Shown here piece after piece: positions 36,226 through 44,246 of a stretch of DNA of 55,957 nt; position 1 is the stretch's first letter; every line of letters starts with the position of its first letter. The stretch spans positions 1 to 55,957 of IMG/VR virus record IMGVR_UViG_3300028831_000182; one strand, written 5' to 3'. The notes below the pieces were generated by a model. That model saw only the letters and a program-made list of their open reading frames with translations, ran no database searches and was not told where the DNA came from. The translations under genes were made by a program, and so were the position numbers. Origin of the DNA: a virus.

Positions 36226-37517
36226 GCCTCCAGGAGACCTGCGGTCACGACACCCCGGACGGGCCGTGCGCTCTGCCACCGCACCGCCGGGGGTGGCACG
36301 ACTCGAACCCGCCCGTGGTGAAGGTCCCGCGCAATAAGGACGGCCGGCCGCAGGTGTCGATCACCCAGCTGCGCACCTACGGGGCGACGGACCTGCTGGA
36401 CGACGACGCGGAACGGGTCGCTGGCTGTCCCCGGGCGTACGCGCTGACCTACGGCGGGCCGAAAGTCCCGGAAGTCCCGAACCGGGCGGGTGAGCTCGGT
36501 GGGGTTCTGCACCGTGCGCTGCACTGGATGGACCAGTTCGACACCGGACCGGAGGAAGCCTTGGGCAGGGTGTGGCCGCCCACGCTGGGGCCTGAGGACT
36601 ACGCCGACGCGGTGGAAATCCTGCTGGGCTACCTGGAGCGGGAAGGCCCGATGACCCGCTACGCCACCCTGGACACTGAGCTGGACCTGTCGGTGCCGCT
36701 GTTCACTGATGACACCTACGGGCAGGTGTTTTTCCGGGGGATCATCGACAACCTGGCGGTTGACCCGCTGGAGCCCGATGTGGTCCATGTGATCGATTTC
36801 AAGTCTGCTAGCCGGCCGGTCGGGGTGGATGACCTGAGGGGCAACATTCAGCTGCGGGGCTACGTGTGGCTGGCGCGGCGCTGGTGGATGACTCAACACG
36901 GGCAGCCCCCGGCGCGGATCGTGGCGCACCTGGATTTGCTGCGCTACGGGGACGTGGCGATCGAGTACACCCGCCGCGAGATCGAGGTGTGGCACGAGTG
37001 GGCGTGCGCGATGGTCCGCACGATGCTGCGGGACCAGGCCGCTATGCCGATCCTGAACAACGGGTGCACGTGGTGCCCGGTGCGGTGGGGCTGCCCGGCG
37101 TGGCGGGACCTGCCGGGCACGGCTATGTCGCTGTGGGCGCGGATGACGGGCATGTCCGAGGACCAGCTGAGGGACCGCTACGCCGACGCCACCCAGGTCC
37201 TGGGCCTGCTCACTCGGCAGCACACCCAGCTGAAAGAGACGCTGGAGGCTGAGGCCCACGCTAAGGGCCGGCTGGTCGTGGGTGACCAGGAATGGGTCAG
37301 CGAACCGGGCACGAAAAAGTCCGCTGACGTGCTGGCCATGGCCCGGCTGTTGCTGCCGCAGCATCCCCAGGCGTTCGCCATGGCGGTGAAGTCCAGCCAG
37401 TCCGCGGCGGAAAAAGCTGGCCGGGATCTGGAGCCGTCGCTGCGGGACGAGCTGATCAATTGTGTGTCGTCGGTGCCGGCTGGGCGCACGATCAAAAAAC
37501 GGAAGGTGAAGCGATGA
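36222..37517 (+). CDS. Cas4/RecB-like PD-(D/E)XK exonuclease with Fe-S-type cysteines
   Basis: A 431-residue nuclease. About 135-215: nuclease core with HRALHWMDQF, GIIDNL, VVHVIDFKSA (the D-x(n)-D-x-K motif) and the Q motif NIQLRGYVWLARRW. Cys in AGCPRAYAL (about 68) plus CTWCPVRWGC (about 287-296) match the four-Cys [4Fe-4S] arrangement of Cas4 and AddB. The last 110 residues are helical with a very basic end (IKKRKVKR). It probably resects DNA ends for ERF. GTGA-coupled. Confidence 0.85.
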   Translation: MSLQETCGHDTPDGPCALPPHRRGWHDSNPPVVKVPRNKDGRPQVSITQLRTYGATDLLDDDAERVAGCPRAYALTYGGPKVPEVPNRAGELGGVLHRALHWMDQFDTGPEEALGRVWPPTLGPEDYADAVEILLGYLEREGPMTRYATLDTELDLSVPLFTDDTYGQVFFRGIIDNLAVDPLEPDVVHVIDFKSASRPVGVDDLRGNIQLRGYVWLARRWWMTQHGQPPARIVAHLDLLRYGDVAIEYTRREIEVWHEWACAMVRTMLRDQAAMPILNNGCTWCPVRWGCPAWRDLPGTAMSLWARMTGMSEDQLRDRYADATQVLGLLTRQHTQLKETLEAEAHAKGRLVVGDQEWVSEPGTKKSADVLAMARLLLPQHPQAFAMAVKSSQSAAEKAGRDLEPSLRDELINCVSSVPAGRTIKKRKVKR

Positions 37518-37861
37518 CGGGGCTGGCCTGGCTGCTGACGGGCGTGGGGATCTCAGCAGGCACGGGCCTGGTTACCGCGTTAGCCATTGACCGTGATCTG
37601 CGTAGCACCGCGGTGCATTGCCTGGCCGCGCTGGTGTTGGGCCCGTCGATCCTGCTTATGGCGTTTATCCGGCGGGGCCCGTCGCTGTTGCCGCTGTCAC
37701 CGAAGGCGCTGGGGCGGTTTTGCCAGCAGGTCGATGTCGACATGCAACCAGCGTGGGTGCTGTCTTACGGCGGTCGTGGCGTGATCCTGGTCCGCCGCAG
37801 AAGTGCCAGCTGGTGGCGTAACAACGTGCCCAGCCGGGCCGCTGACGCCGCCGGCAAGTAG
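37514..37861 (+). CDS. Two-TM membrane protein
   Basis: A 115-residue protein with hydrophobic helices at about 3-24 and 32-52 and a basic soluble tail. ATG 37514 overlaps the nuclease stop. Not close to lysis genes. Function unknown. Confidence 0.6.
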   Translation: MTGLAWLLTGVGISAGTGLVTALAIDRDLRSTAVHCLAALVLGPSILLMAFIRRGPSLLPLSPKALGRFCQQVDVDMQPAWVLSYGGRGVILVRRRSASWWRNNVPSRAADAAGK

Positions 37862-37877
37862 CAGAAGGGGAAATGCA

Positions 37878-38039
37878 ATGGCTAGGCAAGCGCGTATCAG
37901 CAAGGCGCAGCTGGCTGAGGTTCCGAAGGTGGATCTGGACGAGATCCAGGACCACCCACCGGGGCCCCAGCGGTCGTTCGACGAGTGGTGTGACATCCAG
38001 GACGCGCAGTTCAGCGCGGCAGTAACCGAGTGGAGGTAG
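37878..38039 (+). CDS. Hypothetical 53-residue protein
   Basis: A small protein with basic start (ARQARISKAQLAEV) and an acidic end. ATG has AAGGGG ten bases upstream. Followed four bases later by another small gene. Unassigned. Confidence 0.55.
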   Translation: MARQARISKAQLAEVPKVDLDEIQDHPPGPQRSFDEWCDIQDAQFSAAVTEWR

Positions 38040-38043
38040 GCAG

Positions 38044-38172
38044 ATGGCTAAGTGGAGCAAGTCAGCGAAGGAAATCGCCCTGGAGCAGAAGGTAGCTAAG
38101 ACCGGCAAGCCCAGCGACACCCAGGCGCTGGTGAATAAGCAGATCAGCAACGCGAATAAGCGCGGCCGGTGA
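38044..38172 (+). CDS. Hypothetical 42-residue basic protein
   Basis: MAKWSKSAKEIALEQKVAKT and a short Lys/Asn-rich remainder. The stop overlaps the start of the HNH gene as GTGA. Probably a small DNA- or RNA-associated protein; not seen elsewhere by me. Confidence 0.55.
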   Translation: MAKWSKSAKEIALEQKVAKTGKPSDTQALVNKQISNANKRGR

Positions 38173-38633
38173 AACGCGGCACCGGACTGCGGTCTGATCC
38201 AGCTAAGACCCGGGAGTGGCAGCAACGCTCCCGGGCTGCTGCGCTCGGGCGTCAGCGCACCAGCGGCACGAAACGCGTTACACGGATCACGCAACGCCCG
38301 GCGCGTAACGACGGGCCGTGGCGCCGGGAGGTGTTCGCCGCCTACGGCGCTGGGTGTGTGGCCCCGCGGTGCGGCCGGCGCGCTGACCACGCGCATCACA
38401 TCGTTCACCGGTCGATGTGCGGGCCGTCCGTGGTGGAGAACGGGATGCCGCTGTGCCGGGCGCACCACGACGCGGTGCACGCCTACCTGGTGCGGGTCAG
38501 CCCGGACTGGTTGACCGACACCCAGATCGACTGGCTGGACCGCGGTGGGCACGCCCGCTGGGAGGACGACGGAACCGTGAGCGGGGCCCATTGCAAACTG
38601 TTCGCCCCACTAGGAGAGGAAACCGAGCTATGA
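38169..38633 (+). CDS. HNH protein of the NinG/endonuclease type
   Basis: A 154-residue protein. Basic N-terminus (about 1-50). Zinc and active-site region: CVAPRCGRRADHAHHIVHRSM, then NGMPLCRAHHDAVH (about 62-101, read in pieces), giving two CxxC-like pairs with HHIVH and AHH. This is a beta-beta-alpha-metal nuclease signature. It lies next to recombination genes and may process recombination structures or act in packaging. GTGA-coupled. Confidence 0.8.
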   Translation: MKRGTGLRSDPAKTREWQQRSRAAALGRQRTSGTKRVTRITQRPARNDGPWRREVFAAYGAGCVAPRCGRRADHAHHIVHRSMCGPSVVENGMPLCRAHHDAVHAYLVRVSPDWLTDTQIDWLDRGGHARWEDDGTVSGAHCKLFAPLGEETEL

Positions 38634-39442
38634 GCACCACAATCCTGCCCACCCGCCACCTGGTGGCGGTGCTACGTGACGCCGCGTTGACCACCCTGGA
38701 CCCGAAGATGGAACTACCGCACCTGTCCGCAGTGCTGCTGCACACCGACCGCGGGCCGTGGCAGATCCCTGTCGATGACGCTAAGGACGACGACGGCGCC
38801 CAGCTGTTCGATGAGGTCCAGTCGGATCTGCTGGTGGGCACGTCCACGATGATTTCCATGGTCGCGCAGGTCCACGCGTCGTGCACGGGCCAGTTGCACC
38901 GCCCGGTGCTGATCTCAGCGATGGACGCTGACGCTGTGGTGGATGTGTTCACCCCGCTGGTCAGCAAGCGGCTACCGCGCACGGTCACCCACCGCACGGT
39001 GATCACCTACGACGGGGAGATCCTGACGATCGCTGAGGACCCCGAGCAGGTACCGGACGGGGTGAAGTTGACCCTGACGGCGATGGATCTGGACACGGTG
39101 CCCCGCAACCTCACTGAGCTGCTGGACGTCGATTTCAGTAAGCCGGTGGTGGTCGACGGCAACGAGGTCCCGGCGCTGTTGGGTACCGGCTGGGAAGCCG
39201 CTCACCTGGGTGTGCTGTCCAAGGTCGCGGGCCGCCGGAAGATGCCAGTGGGGGTGTACCGGTCGCATCAGCGGCAGCGGATCGTGGTGGAGATCGGCGC
39301 GGCCTACCGGGCGGTGGTGTCACCGTTCCCGCTGAAAACGGACAACGCGCAGGACCGCGAGCCTCAGGTGGAGCTCTACCACCCGGACCTCCCGGCGCGG
39401 CGCCAGCCGGATCAGGATTTGCTGGTGCCGGCTACAGCGTGA
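38630..39442 (+). CDS. Possible sliding-clamp-like protein
   Basis: A 270-residue protein. LSAVLLHTDRGPWQIPV, DLLVGTSTMISMV and VVVEIGAAYRAVVSPFPLK resemble strand pairs of DnaN domains, and the length fits two of three clamp domains, but similarity is weak. A clamp would recruit host polymerase to phage DNA. ATG 38630 with GAGAGGAAACC eight bases upstream. A longer in-frame ORF back to 38417 is a shadow of the HNH gene. Confidence 0.5.
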   Translation: MSTTILPTRHLVAVLRDAALTTLDPKMELPHLSAVLLHTDRGPWQIPVDDAKDDDGAQLFDEVQSDLLVGTSTMISMVAQVHASCTGQLHRPVLISAMDADAVVDVFTPLVSKRLPRTVTHRTVITYDGEILTIAEDPEQVPDGVKLTLTAMDLDTVPRNLTELLDVDFSKPVVVDGNEVPALLGTGWEAAHLGVLSKVAGRRKMPVGVYRSHQRQRIVVEIGAAYRAVVSPFPLKTDNAQDREPQVELYHPDLPARRQPDQDLLVPATA

Positions 39443-39481
39443 GGCCGATCAGTAACGGCTGGTAGTCAACGCGCGATAAGT

Positions 39482-39517
39482 CGGGTGTAGGTGGTCAACA
39501 GGGGCCACCGGCACCCG
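39482..39517 (+). terminator. Terminator closing the replication block
   Basis: Two-part stem CGGGTG-TA-GGTGG / CCACC-GG-CACCCG, followed by ATCTGTTGTAT. It lies 40 bases after the clamp-like gene and just upstream of the next promoter. Confidence 0.7.
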
Positions 39518-39522
39518 ATCTG

Positions 39523-39551
39523 TTGTATCCGGTCCCCGCAGTCTGTAGGGT
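39523..39551 (+). promoter_or_regulatory. Promoter TTGTAT-N17-TAGGGT
   Basis: TTGTAT (39523-39528), 17-base spacer ending in TG, TAGGGT (39546-39551), then a GAGGAAACC leader to ATG 39594. Starts the small-gene block. Confidence 0.72.
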
Positions 39552-39593
39552 TGTGGGGGAGGGATCGACGGGTCCCGAGTATCGGAGGAAACC

Positions 39594-39917
39594 ATGCTGA
39601 GCAACACTGCGCCGGCACTGCCACCGCTGACCACGATCCAGCAGGCCAACATCGACGCCTTGGAAGATCTGTCCGAACCTGCGATGGGTTTCGTGGTGGA
39701 AGCCTGGGCGATGACCGAGTGGAGCCACGACGGCCCGCACCCGACGCCCATCCGGTTGCCGCTGGTGGCCACCGAACCGTGCTCGAATGACTACCTCCAC
39801 GGCAAGGGCGTGTGTTACGGCCCGACCGGTGACGCGTTGTGCCTGGCCTGCCAGATCGACTGGTGCGAGCAGGACAAGCGGGCCAACCACACGATCAGCA
39901 TCGACGTCGCGGCATGA
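39594..39917 (+). CDS. Cys-rich small protein
   Basis: A 107-residue protein with a helical first half and CSNDYLHGKGVCYGPTG then LCLACQIDWC near the end, likely one or two zinc sites. First gene of the small-gene operon, preceded by CGGAGGAAACC and promoter 39523. Unassigned. Confidence 0.65.
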   Translation: MLSNTAPALPPLTTIQQANIDALEDLSEPAMGFVVEAWAMTEWSHDGPHPTPIRLPLVATEPCSNDYLHGKGVCYGPTGDALCLACQIDWCEQDKRANHTISIDVAA

Positions 39918-40396
39918 ACGGCGCAGAGTTCGACGGATGGCTAGGTGGCGAGCTGCAGCGCGCAGACGCTGCGCTTAGACGGTCACTGCCTTATCACTGC
40001 CTACCCGGGGATTGCCGGGACGCTGAGCACTGCCAGCAGGGGGGCCGCTGCGAGGACGCGGTAGGCCCCGACGACGACATTGTGGCGATCATGGCGGATG
40101 ACCGTCTGGTGACCGCGGTCAGCCTGTCCGACCCGTACCGGACTGCCGCGCTGGACCGGCTGGCCGGCTGGAACGGCACGGCGGATGTTGAGCTGCGGCA
40201 GCTGCTGGGTGGCTGGCGCGACGCGATACACGCCCGCCGGCTACCGCCGATGAACCTGGACAGCGGCCGGATCGCCCACCAGCTCAGCCAGGCGCGCCGC
40301 CGCCGCCGGGTACCGGTGCAGGTGTGGTGGGCCATCGCGCTGATGGTGGCGTGCTGGCTGACTGCGGTGGTCACGCTGTGGGTGGCCCTGCCATGA
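39914..40396 (+). CDS. TM protein with Cys-rich N-terminal domain
   Basis: A 160-residue protein: Cys at CLPGDCRDAEHCQQGGRC (about 29-46), a helical middle, a basic stretch RRRRR (about 134-138) and a C-terminal TM helix (about 140-158). Tail-anchored topology with Cys-rich domain in the cytoplasm is likely. ATGA-coupled. Confidence 0.65.
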   Translation: MNGAEFDGWLGGELQRADAALRRSLPYHCLPGDCRDAEHCQQGGRCEDAVGPDDDIVAIMADDRLVTAVSLSDPYRTAALDRLAGWNGTADVELRQLLGGWRDAIHARRLPPMNLDSGRIAHQLSQARRRRRVPVQVWWAIALMVACWLTAVVTLWVALP

Positions 40397-40494
40397 GATT
40401 CCGGGATGAACTGTGGCTGCTCCCAGCGGGGGTGTGGTGGCTGCTGGTCGTGTGCCTGCTGGCCACTGCCCCCTATTGGTTGTCCGGCCGCTGA
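40393..40494 (+). CDS. Small single-TM protein
   Basis: A 33-residue Trp-rich membrane peptide (VWWLLVVCLLATAPYWL). ATGA-coupled to the previous TM protein. Phage membrane peptides of this size often modulate host membrane proteins; no direct evidence here. Confidence 0.5.
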   Translation: MRFRDELWLLPAGVWWLLVVCLLATAPYWLSGR

Positions 40495-40509
40495 CAGGGA
40501 AGGGGAAAC

Positions 40510-40932
40510 ATGACCGATACAGCAACGGAACCGGTAGCAGAGACCGCCGCCGATGACATGCTGGCCGCGCTGAAAGACGCCCGGGAGGCTCTGGAGGCAG
40601 TGGCTTACGCGTACCACTCCAGCAACCCGCGGATCAACGCCGCGATGTATCGGAGGGTCAGGGACGCGCACCGTCGCTGCGGTGAGTCCCAGGACGCGCT
40701 ACAGCGGGGGATCGAGGCCGTCCGGGGCGGGGACCACCGGGCTGCCAGTGAGCAGTGGTGCGTGTTCTACGGCGGGCCAGACCCGGATAACTGCGCTGGA
40801 GTCGAGTTCCGCGATGACCAGGCCGACGCTGAGGAACACGCCCAGTGGATGCGCGAGTCTGGGGTAGCTCGGCGCACCGTGCTCCACGGCCCGTGGGTAG
40901 TGACCCAGGTGTCAGGTGGTAGCGATGACTGA
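40510..40932 (+). CDS. Hypothetical protein
   Basis: A 140-residue protein: acidic helical N-terminus (about 1-75) and a C-terminal domain with WCVFYGGPDPDNC and aromatic strands. AGGGGAAAC lies before ATG. Unrecognised. Confidence 0.62.
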   Translation: MTDTATEPVAETAADDMLAALKDAREALEAVAYAYHSSNPRINAAMYRRVRDAHRRCGESQDALQRGIEAVRGGDHRAASEQWCVFYGGPDPDNCAGVEFRDDQADAEEHAQWMRESGVARRTVLHGPWVVTQVSGGSDD

Positions 40933-41155
40933 ACCAGACACCACCCATGAATGCCCAGCTCCGTGGTGTTCCACGCGGGTGCCTCAGAACATGTTCGCGT
41001 GCCGGGCTGACTGGTATCAGCTGTCCAAGCGGGTCCGAGCCCGGATCTGGCGGGGCTACCGGGATGACCCGGGCGGGGACGCTCACCGGGCCGCGATGGC
41101 AGCGGCAATCGAGGAATATCGGCAGGTCCAACAGGAGAGGAAACCAACACCGTGA
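40925..41155 (+). CDS. Small zinc protein of an actinobacterial family
   Basis: A 76-residue protein: CPAPWCSTRVPQNMFACRADWYQ then RVRARIWRGYR. The C-x4-C...C-x2-W pattern matches a small protein type widespread in Streptomyces and their phages. ATG overlaps the preceding gene end. Function unknown. Confidence 0.7.
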   Translation: MTEPDTTHECPAPWCSTRVPQNMFACRADWYQLSKRVRARIWRGYRDDPGGDAHRAAMAAAIEEYRQVQQERKPTP

Positions 41156-41520
41156 CGAGCTACGTGACCCTGATCGAGCGCAACGAGTGGGAAGGCGAGA
41201 CCTGGCGGTTCTACATCCCGTTCGAGGGCAACGAGAAGGCCATCGGGGACCTAGAGACCGCGCTGTCGGCGTTCACCGCGGCATGGGAAGCCGATGGCGC
41301 AGTCGATGACCCGCCCTATGAGCTGGTGCTGGACCCGCTGGACTCCGCCGAGGTGGACACGCTGGTCAAGCACGCCGATGACGACGGATATATGTTTGAC
41401 CACAACATGCTGGAGGGGCAGATGGTCCTGCCCGCGGACGTCCTGGAGGCGCTAGCTGGGGGCGACCTCGACCCGCTGTATAAGGGCCGGATCCGGGACT
41501 ACATGCAGGCCAGCTCATGA
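41152..41520 (+). CDS. Hypothetical acidic protein
   Basis: A 122-residue acidic protein with EWEGETWRFYIPFEGNEKAI and many Asp/Glu. GTG preceded by GAGAGGAAACC. Highly acidic small phage proteins can mimic DNA, but no specific signature is present. Confidence 0.65.
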   Translation: MTSYVTLIERNEWEGETWRFYIPFEGNEKAIGDLETALSAFTAAWEADGAVDDPPYELVLDPLDSAEVDTLVKHADDDGYMFDHNMLEGQMVLPADVLEALAGGDLDPLYKGRIRDYMQASS

Positions 41521-41819
41521 CGCCGCCATTCACCCCGGGCATACATGACGGACCAGGGTGGCGCCTAGGGCGCAAAAACCCGTACTGCATCTACCTCCAG
41601 CTCGGCGCGGAACCGAGCGACAACGATCCTTTTGTCGGATCGCTGAATCGCCCACTCGACGCCCAGCGCGCGGTGGAAGCGGTGAACCTGATTAGGGCTG
41701 GGGAGATGGAAGCGCTGCGCGCCGATCTGGCGCAGGTGACTGCTGAGCGGGAACACCTTGACAGGCTCAACCGGCGGTTGTCTGCGCGGATTTATGAGCT
41801 GACGGGTGAACACCGGTGA
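41517..41819 (+). CDS. Coiled-coil protein
   Basis: A 100-residue protein with a beta-like first half (GWRLGRKNPYCIYLQL) and a C-terminal coiled coil (EALRADLAQVTAEREHLDRL). Coupled on both sides. Unassigned. Confidence 0.62.
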   Translation: MTPPFTPGIHDGPGWRLGRKNPYCIYLQLGAEPSDNDPFVGSLNRPLDAQRAVEAVNLIRAGEMEALRADLAQVTAEREHLDRLNRRLSARIYELTGEHR

Positions 41820-42106
41820 CCGGTCCGGTCAAGATTGATCTGTGCGAGTCCTGTGACGCTGAGATTTTCTGGGCGCGCACCCAGTCCGGTAAGGCCATGC
41901 CGGTGGATGTGGATCCGCGGCCGGACGGCAACGTCGTGGTGGTCGACCAGGACCCTCTGACGGTGCTGGTCCTCAAGGGTGGTGAACCGGCCGGGGGTCT
42001 GCGGTACGTGTCGCATTTCGCCACCTGTAGCCACGCTAACCAGCATCGGCGACGCGGCAAGAGGAAAACAACCACAACAGTTGAACCTGGCCCCACCCTA
42101 CTGTAG
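41816..42106 (+). CDS. Small zinc-finger protein
   Basis: A 96-residue protein beginning with LCESCDAEIFWARTQSGKAMPVD and later HFATCSHANQHRR. The C-x2-C...C-x-H arrangement is common in actinophage small proteins. Its end overlaps the next promoter. Confidence 0.7.
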   Translation: MTGPVKIDLCESCDAEIFWARTQSGKAMPVDVDPRPDGNVVVVDQDPLTVLVLKGGEPAGGLRYVSHFATCSHANQHRRRGKRKTTTTVEPGPTLL

Positions 42107-42109
42107 GGT
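42081..42109 (+). promoter_or_regulatory. Promoter TTGAAC-N17-TAGGGT
   Basis: TTGAAC (42081-42086), 17-base spacer ending in TG, TAGGGT (42104-42109). Leads into the zinc-ribbon gene at 42154. Confidence 0.72.
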
Positions 42110-42153
42110 CAGTGTTAGTGGTCGACGGGCCACCGAGGAAACCGGAGGAACCC

Positions 42154-42324
42154 ATGTCTGGCTGTGATTGCGGTCTGCGGACCTGCCCGAACTGTTCCCT
42201 GCACACCATGCCGCCCGACACCGATCGGTGCATCCCGTGCGGCTACAACCTGGTGGCCAACCCCGCGAACGTCGACCAGGCCCGCGACGCCTACCGGACC
42301 CTGACCGGTCGCGACCCGCACTAA
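42154..42324 (+). CDS. Zinc-ribbon protein
   Basis: A 56-residue protein: CDCGLRTCPNCSLHTMPP then RCIPCGYNLV, giving two CxxC pairs. ATG has GGAGGAACCC. It is followed by a hairpin terminator, so it may be a one-gene transcript from promoter 42081. Likely a small regulator. Confidence 0.68.
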   Translation: MSGCDCGLRTCPNCSLHTMPPDTDRCIPCGYNLVANPANVDQARDAYRTLTGRDPH

Positions 42325-42346
42325 CCATCCCCGCTACTGGGGGTAC

Positions 42347-42383
42347 GGGGTGGCCACACCAATCCCGCGGCGGTGGCCACCCC
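42347..42383 (+). terminator. Hairpin terminator
   Basis: GGGGTGGCCAC pairs perfectly with GTGGCCACCCC around a 15-base loop; ATTAACAAACAATT follows. Closes the unit started at 42081. Confidence 0.65.
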
Positions 42384-42415
42384 ATTAACAAACAATTGAG
42401 ATGAGGAAAAAGACA

Positions 42416-42955
42416 ATGGGCGACGGAATTAACAAAGGAATCGACGGCCCCCCGTACCTCCGCAGCCACGGTGATCCGCGTGAGGAACCAATCGAGGACC
42501 TATCGCATGAGGCGTTCATGGATGCTTTTGCGACCAGCAGGCAGAGACTGTCTGGGAGCGGGTTGCAGGCGCTGGACAACGTCACCGTGATGGCGATGCA
42601 CCGGCTGTTGAGCGGCACGCCGCTGGCCGATGCGTTCGGCGAGGACGGCACCGAGCGGTTCCCCAGCGAACCCCCGGACTTGTCCGTGCTGCGGTTCGAG
42701 AAGACCTGGGGCAAGGAGAGGGCCTACACCTACGTGGCGCTGCGCGTCGGTGACACCTGGTATCTGTCCGGTAAGCGGATCAAGACCATGGGCTGGGTGG
42801 AACTTCGCAATTTCATCCACAACAACCGGTGCTGGATCTCCACCGCGTGGGCTGAGATCCCCGTACCCGAGGAATCCCCGGTGGAGGAACTGACCCCAGC
42901 CGAGTGGCACCGGATCAACTACGGGCAAGCCATCGACGGCAGCGAGAACACCTGA
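42416..42955 (+). CDS. Hypothetical protein
   Basis: A 179-residue protein: helical N-terminal half and a beta-rich C-terminal half (WGKERAYTYVALRVGDTWYL). ATG follows GAGGAAAAAG. Overlaps the next start by one base. No family recognised. Confidence 0.62.
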   Translation: MGDGINKGIDGPPYLRSHGDPREEPIEDLSHEAFMDAFATSRQRLSGSGLQALDNVTVMAMHRLLSGTPLADAFGEDGTERFPSEPPDLSVLRFEKTWGKERAYTYVALRVGDTWYLSGKRIKTMGWVELRNFIHNNRCWISTAWAEIPVPEESPVEELTPAEWHRINYGQAIDGSENT

Positions 42956-43224
42956 TGCCGCTCGCCGAAGTCCTCGCGGACTGGACCGATGTGGATATAG
43001 CCAGCTACGAGCTGGGTAGATGCCTGGGCTTATTCGGCGGTCAAAACTTCCATATCGATGTCAAACACGTGTTCTGGACGAACAACCCGCTGGGCAACGG
43101 CCTATATGGCGCGTTGCTGGAGCTGGTGTCGGCTGGAGTGCTGGAGATGCGTGAGGCCCCTGATCGGCAGTTCCGCTGGGCGCCCCAGGTGGGCGAGCGT
43201 CCGAGCTGGAGCCCCGCACGGTGA
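42955..43224 (+). CDS. Hypothetical protein
   Basis: An 89-residue protein with ALLELVSAGVLEMREAPDRQFRW, an HTH-and-wing-like pattern. ATG coupled. Possibly a small winged-helix protein. Uncertain. Confidence 0.58.
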   Translation: MPLAEVLADWTDVDIASYELGRCLGLFGGQNFHIDVKHVFWTNNPLGNGLYGALLELVSAGVLEMREAPDRQFRWAPQVGERPSWSPAR

Positions 43225-43331
43225 CCCTGGTCCTGGTCGGGCGCCGGTCCCGCTCGTTTGGGTTCTGGACCCTTGACGGGTGGGTGCCCTGGAGGAGCTA
43301 CGTCGCCCGCCGGCAGCTGAACGCTGAGTAA
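43221..43331 (+). CDS. 36-residue peptide
   Basis: Basic, Trp-rich peptide (SFGFWTLDGWVPWRSYVARR). GTGA-coupled to the previous gene. Short, but coupling supports translation. Confidence 0.4.
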   Translation: MTLVLVGRRSRSFGFWTLDGWVPWRSYVARRQLNAE

Positions 43332-43404
43332 CACCAGCGCCACGCCGTGCGATAGGCCAGGTGTACGGCGGGGGACGCACCGCCCACAAATCGAAGAGGA
43401 AACC

Positions 43405-43707
43405 ATGCGGACCAAAGTCATCCAACTCACGTACATGAACGTCATGGCGCTGCGGGAGGTCGACGTGGCCACCGAGCTGGGCGCCACCTTCGCAGTGTTC
43501 GACGGCAGCCCCCGCCAGGCCCTGTCCACCCTGGACAAGACGATCAGCCGCAGCGGCGGCACCACCCGTCGGTCTCTGGCCGCGGTTCGCCGCAAGCTGC
43601 AGGGCGCCGCGTCGGAGGCTCTACGCCGGCCTGAGATGGTGCCCGGGCCTCACAAGCTGACTGATTACGTTGTCGTTACTGTCCCGGACGCTGCCGCTGC
43701 TGAGTAG
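43405..43707 (+). CDS. Hypothetical protein
   Basis: A 100-residue protein with a beta-hairpin start (TKVIQLTYMNVMALREVDV) and a basic helix (RRSLAAVRRKLQGAA). ATG after GAAGAGGAAACC, with a 73-base leader. Followed at once by the tRNA-like element. Confidence 0.62.
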   Translation: MRTKVIQLTYMNVMALREVDVATELGATFAVFDGSPRQALSTLDKTISRSGGTTRRSLAAVRRKLQGAASEALRRPEMVPGPHKLTDYVVVTVPDAAAAE

Positions 43708-43715
43708 CGGCGCTG

Positions 43716-43804
43716 GCCCCGTTCGCCCAGGTTGGTGGGCGGCTGGCTCACCTGGTCATCGACAACAGGTGCCCGGCTCGCGGGTTCGACTCCCGCACGG
43801 GTCG
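43716..43804 (+). tRNA. tRNA-like element with enlarged anticodon arm
   Basis: Acceptor GCCCCGT / ACGGGTC (one C-U mismatch), D arm GCCC-AGGTTGGT-GGGC, and a perfect T arm GCGGG-TTCGACT-CCCGC with the TTCGA consensus. The central arm is abnormal: GCTGG / CCGGC encloses a second stem CACCTG / CAGGTG with an 11-base loop GTCATCGACAA, so no normal 7-base anticodon loop forms. No CCA is encoded. It could be a degenerate tRNA, one with an insertion, or a tRNA mimic. Confidence 0.45.
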
Positions 43805-43828
43805 CGACTCCAGGGGGGAGGTGAACTG

Positions 43829-44008
43829 ATGGCGTTTAGTGACTACTTCTCATTGCGCAATGCCGTGAACCCGGACCGGGATGGTGACGGCGCGGTGTCC
43901 GCTGGCCTGGCCGCGTACGAGCGCGAGCACGGGACCATCCCGCGGCATGGGCGTGACGCACTGGTGTGGGATGAGAACGGAAAGATCCAGAAGACCCCGC
44001 TGATCTAG
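43829..44008 (+). CDS. Hypothetical 59-residue protein
   Basis: A small protein with NPDRDGDGAVSAG, which resembles a calcium-loop but is not a full EF hand. GGGGGGAGG lies upstream of ATG. Followed by a hairpin. Confidence 0.6.
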   Translation: MAFSDYFSLRNAVNPDRDGDGAVSAGLAAYEREHGTIPRHGRDALVWDENGKIQKTPLI

Positions 44009-44018
44009 TGGGCTAGAC

Positions 44019-44069
44019 GTCAGCCCCGCAACCCGGATCACTTCCCCTGGACCGGGCAGCGGGGCTGAC
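44019..44069 (+). terminator. Hairpin after the small-gene unit
   Basis: GTCAGCCCCGC pairs perfectly with GCGGGGCTGAC, loop 29 bases. No U-tract. Reads as a terminator or mRNA end. Confidence 0.5.
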
Positions 44070-44071
44070 CC

Positions 44072-44246
44072 ATGTCTACACCAGCCAACGGACCGAGCAC
44101 GCGGCCGGCGCGCTGTGGTAAACCGTGATCACCGCCGCTGCTAGTTCCCCTGGGGCCACCCATGCCTGATGCTGCCCAGACACCCATCCACGACCAGCTC
44201 CAGCTCGAAGCCCGCAGTGGTGGGATCCGTCGGCCGCGTCACCGAG
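44072..44246. other. Intergenic stretch with chained mini-ORFs
   Basis: Three very short + strand frames are linked by stop/start overlaps: 44072-44128, 44125-44169 and 44162-44314. The coupling is suggestive, but the peptides have no recognisable features and the last runs into the convergent gene. Probably mostly non-coding. Confidence 0.25.

Noticed and set aside
38417-38629. In-frame N-terminal extension of the clamp-like gene
   Set aside because: It is a shadow of the HNH gene frame; the SD GAGAGGAAACC marks ATG 38630.
43755-43830. attP core from the 3' half of a tRNA
   Set aside because: No integrase, excisionase or repressor is in the window, and the element has a full acceptor and D arm.
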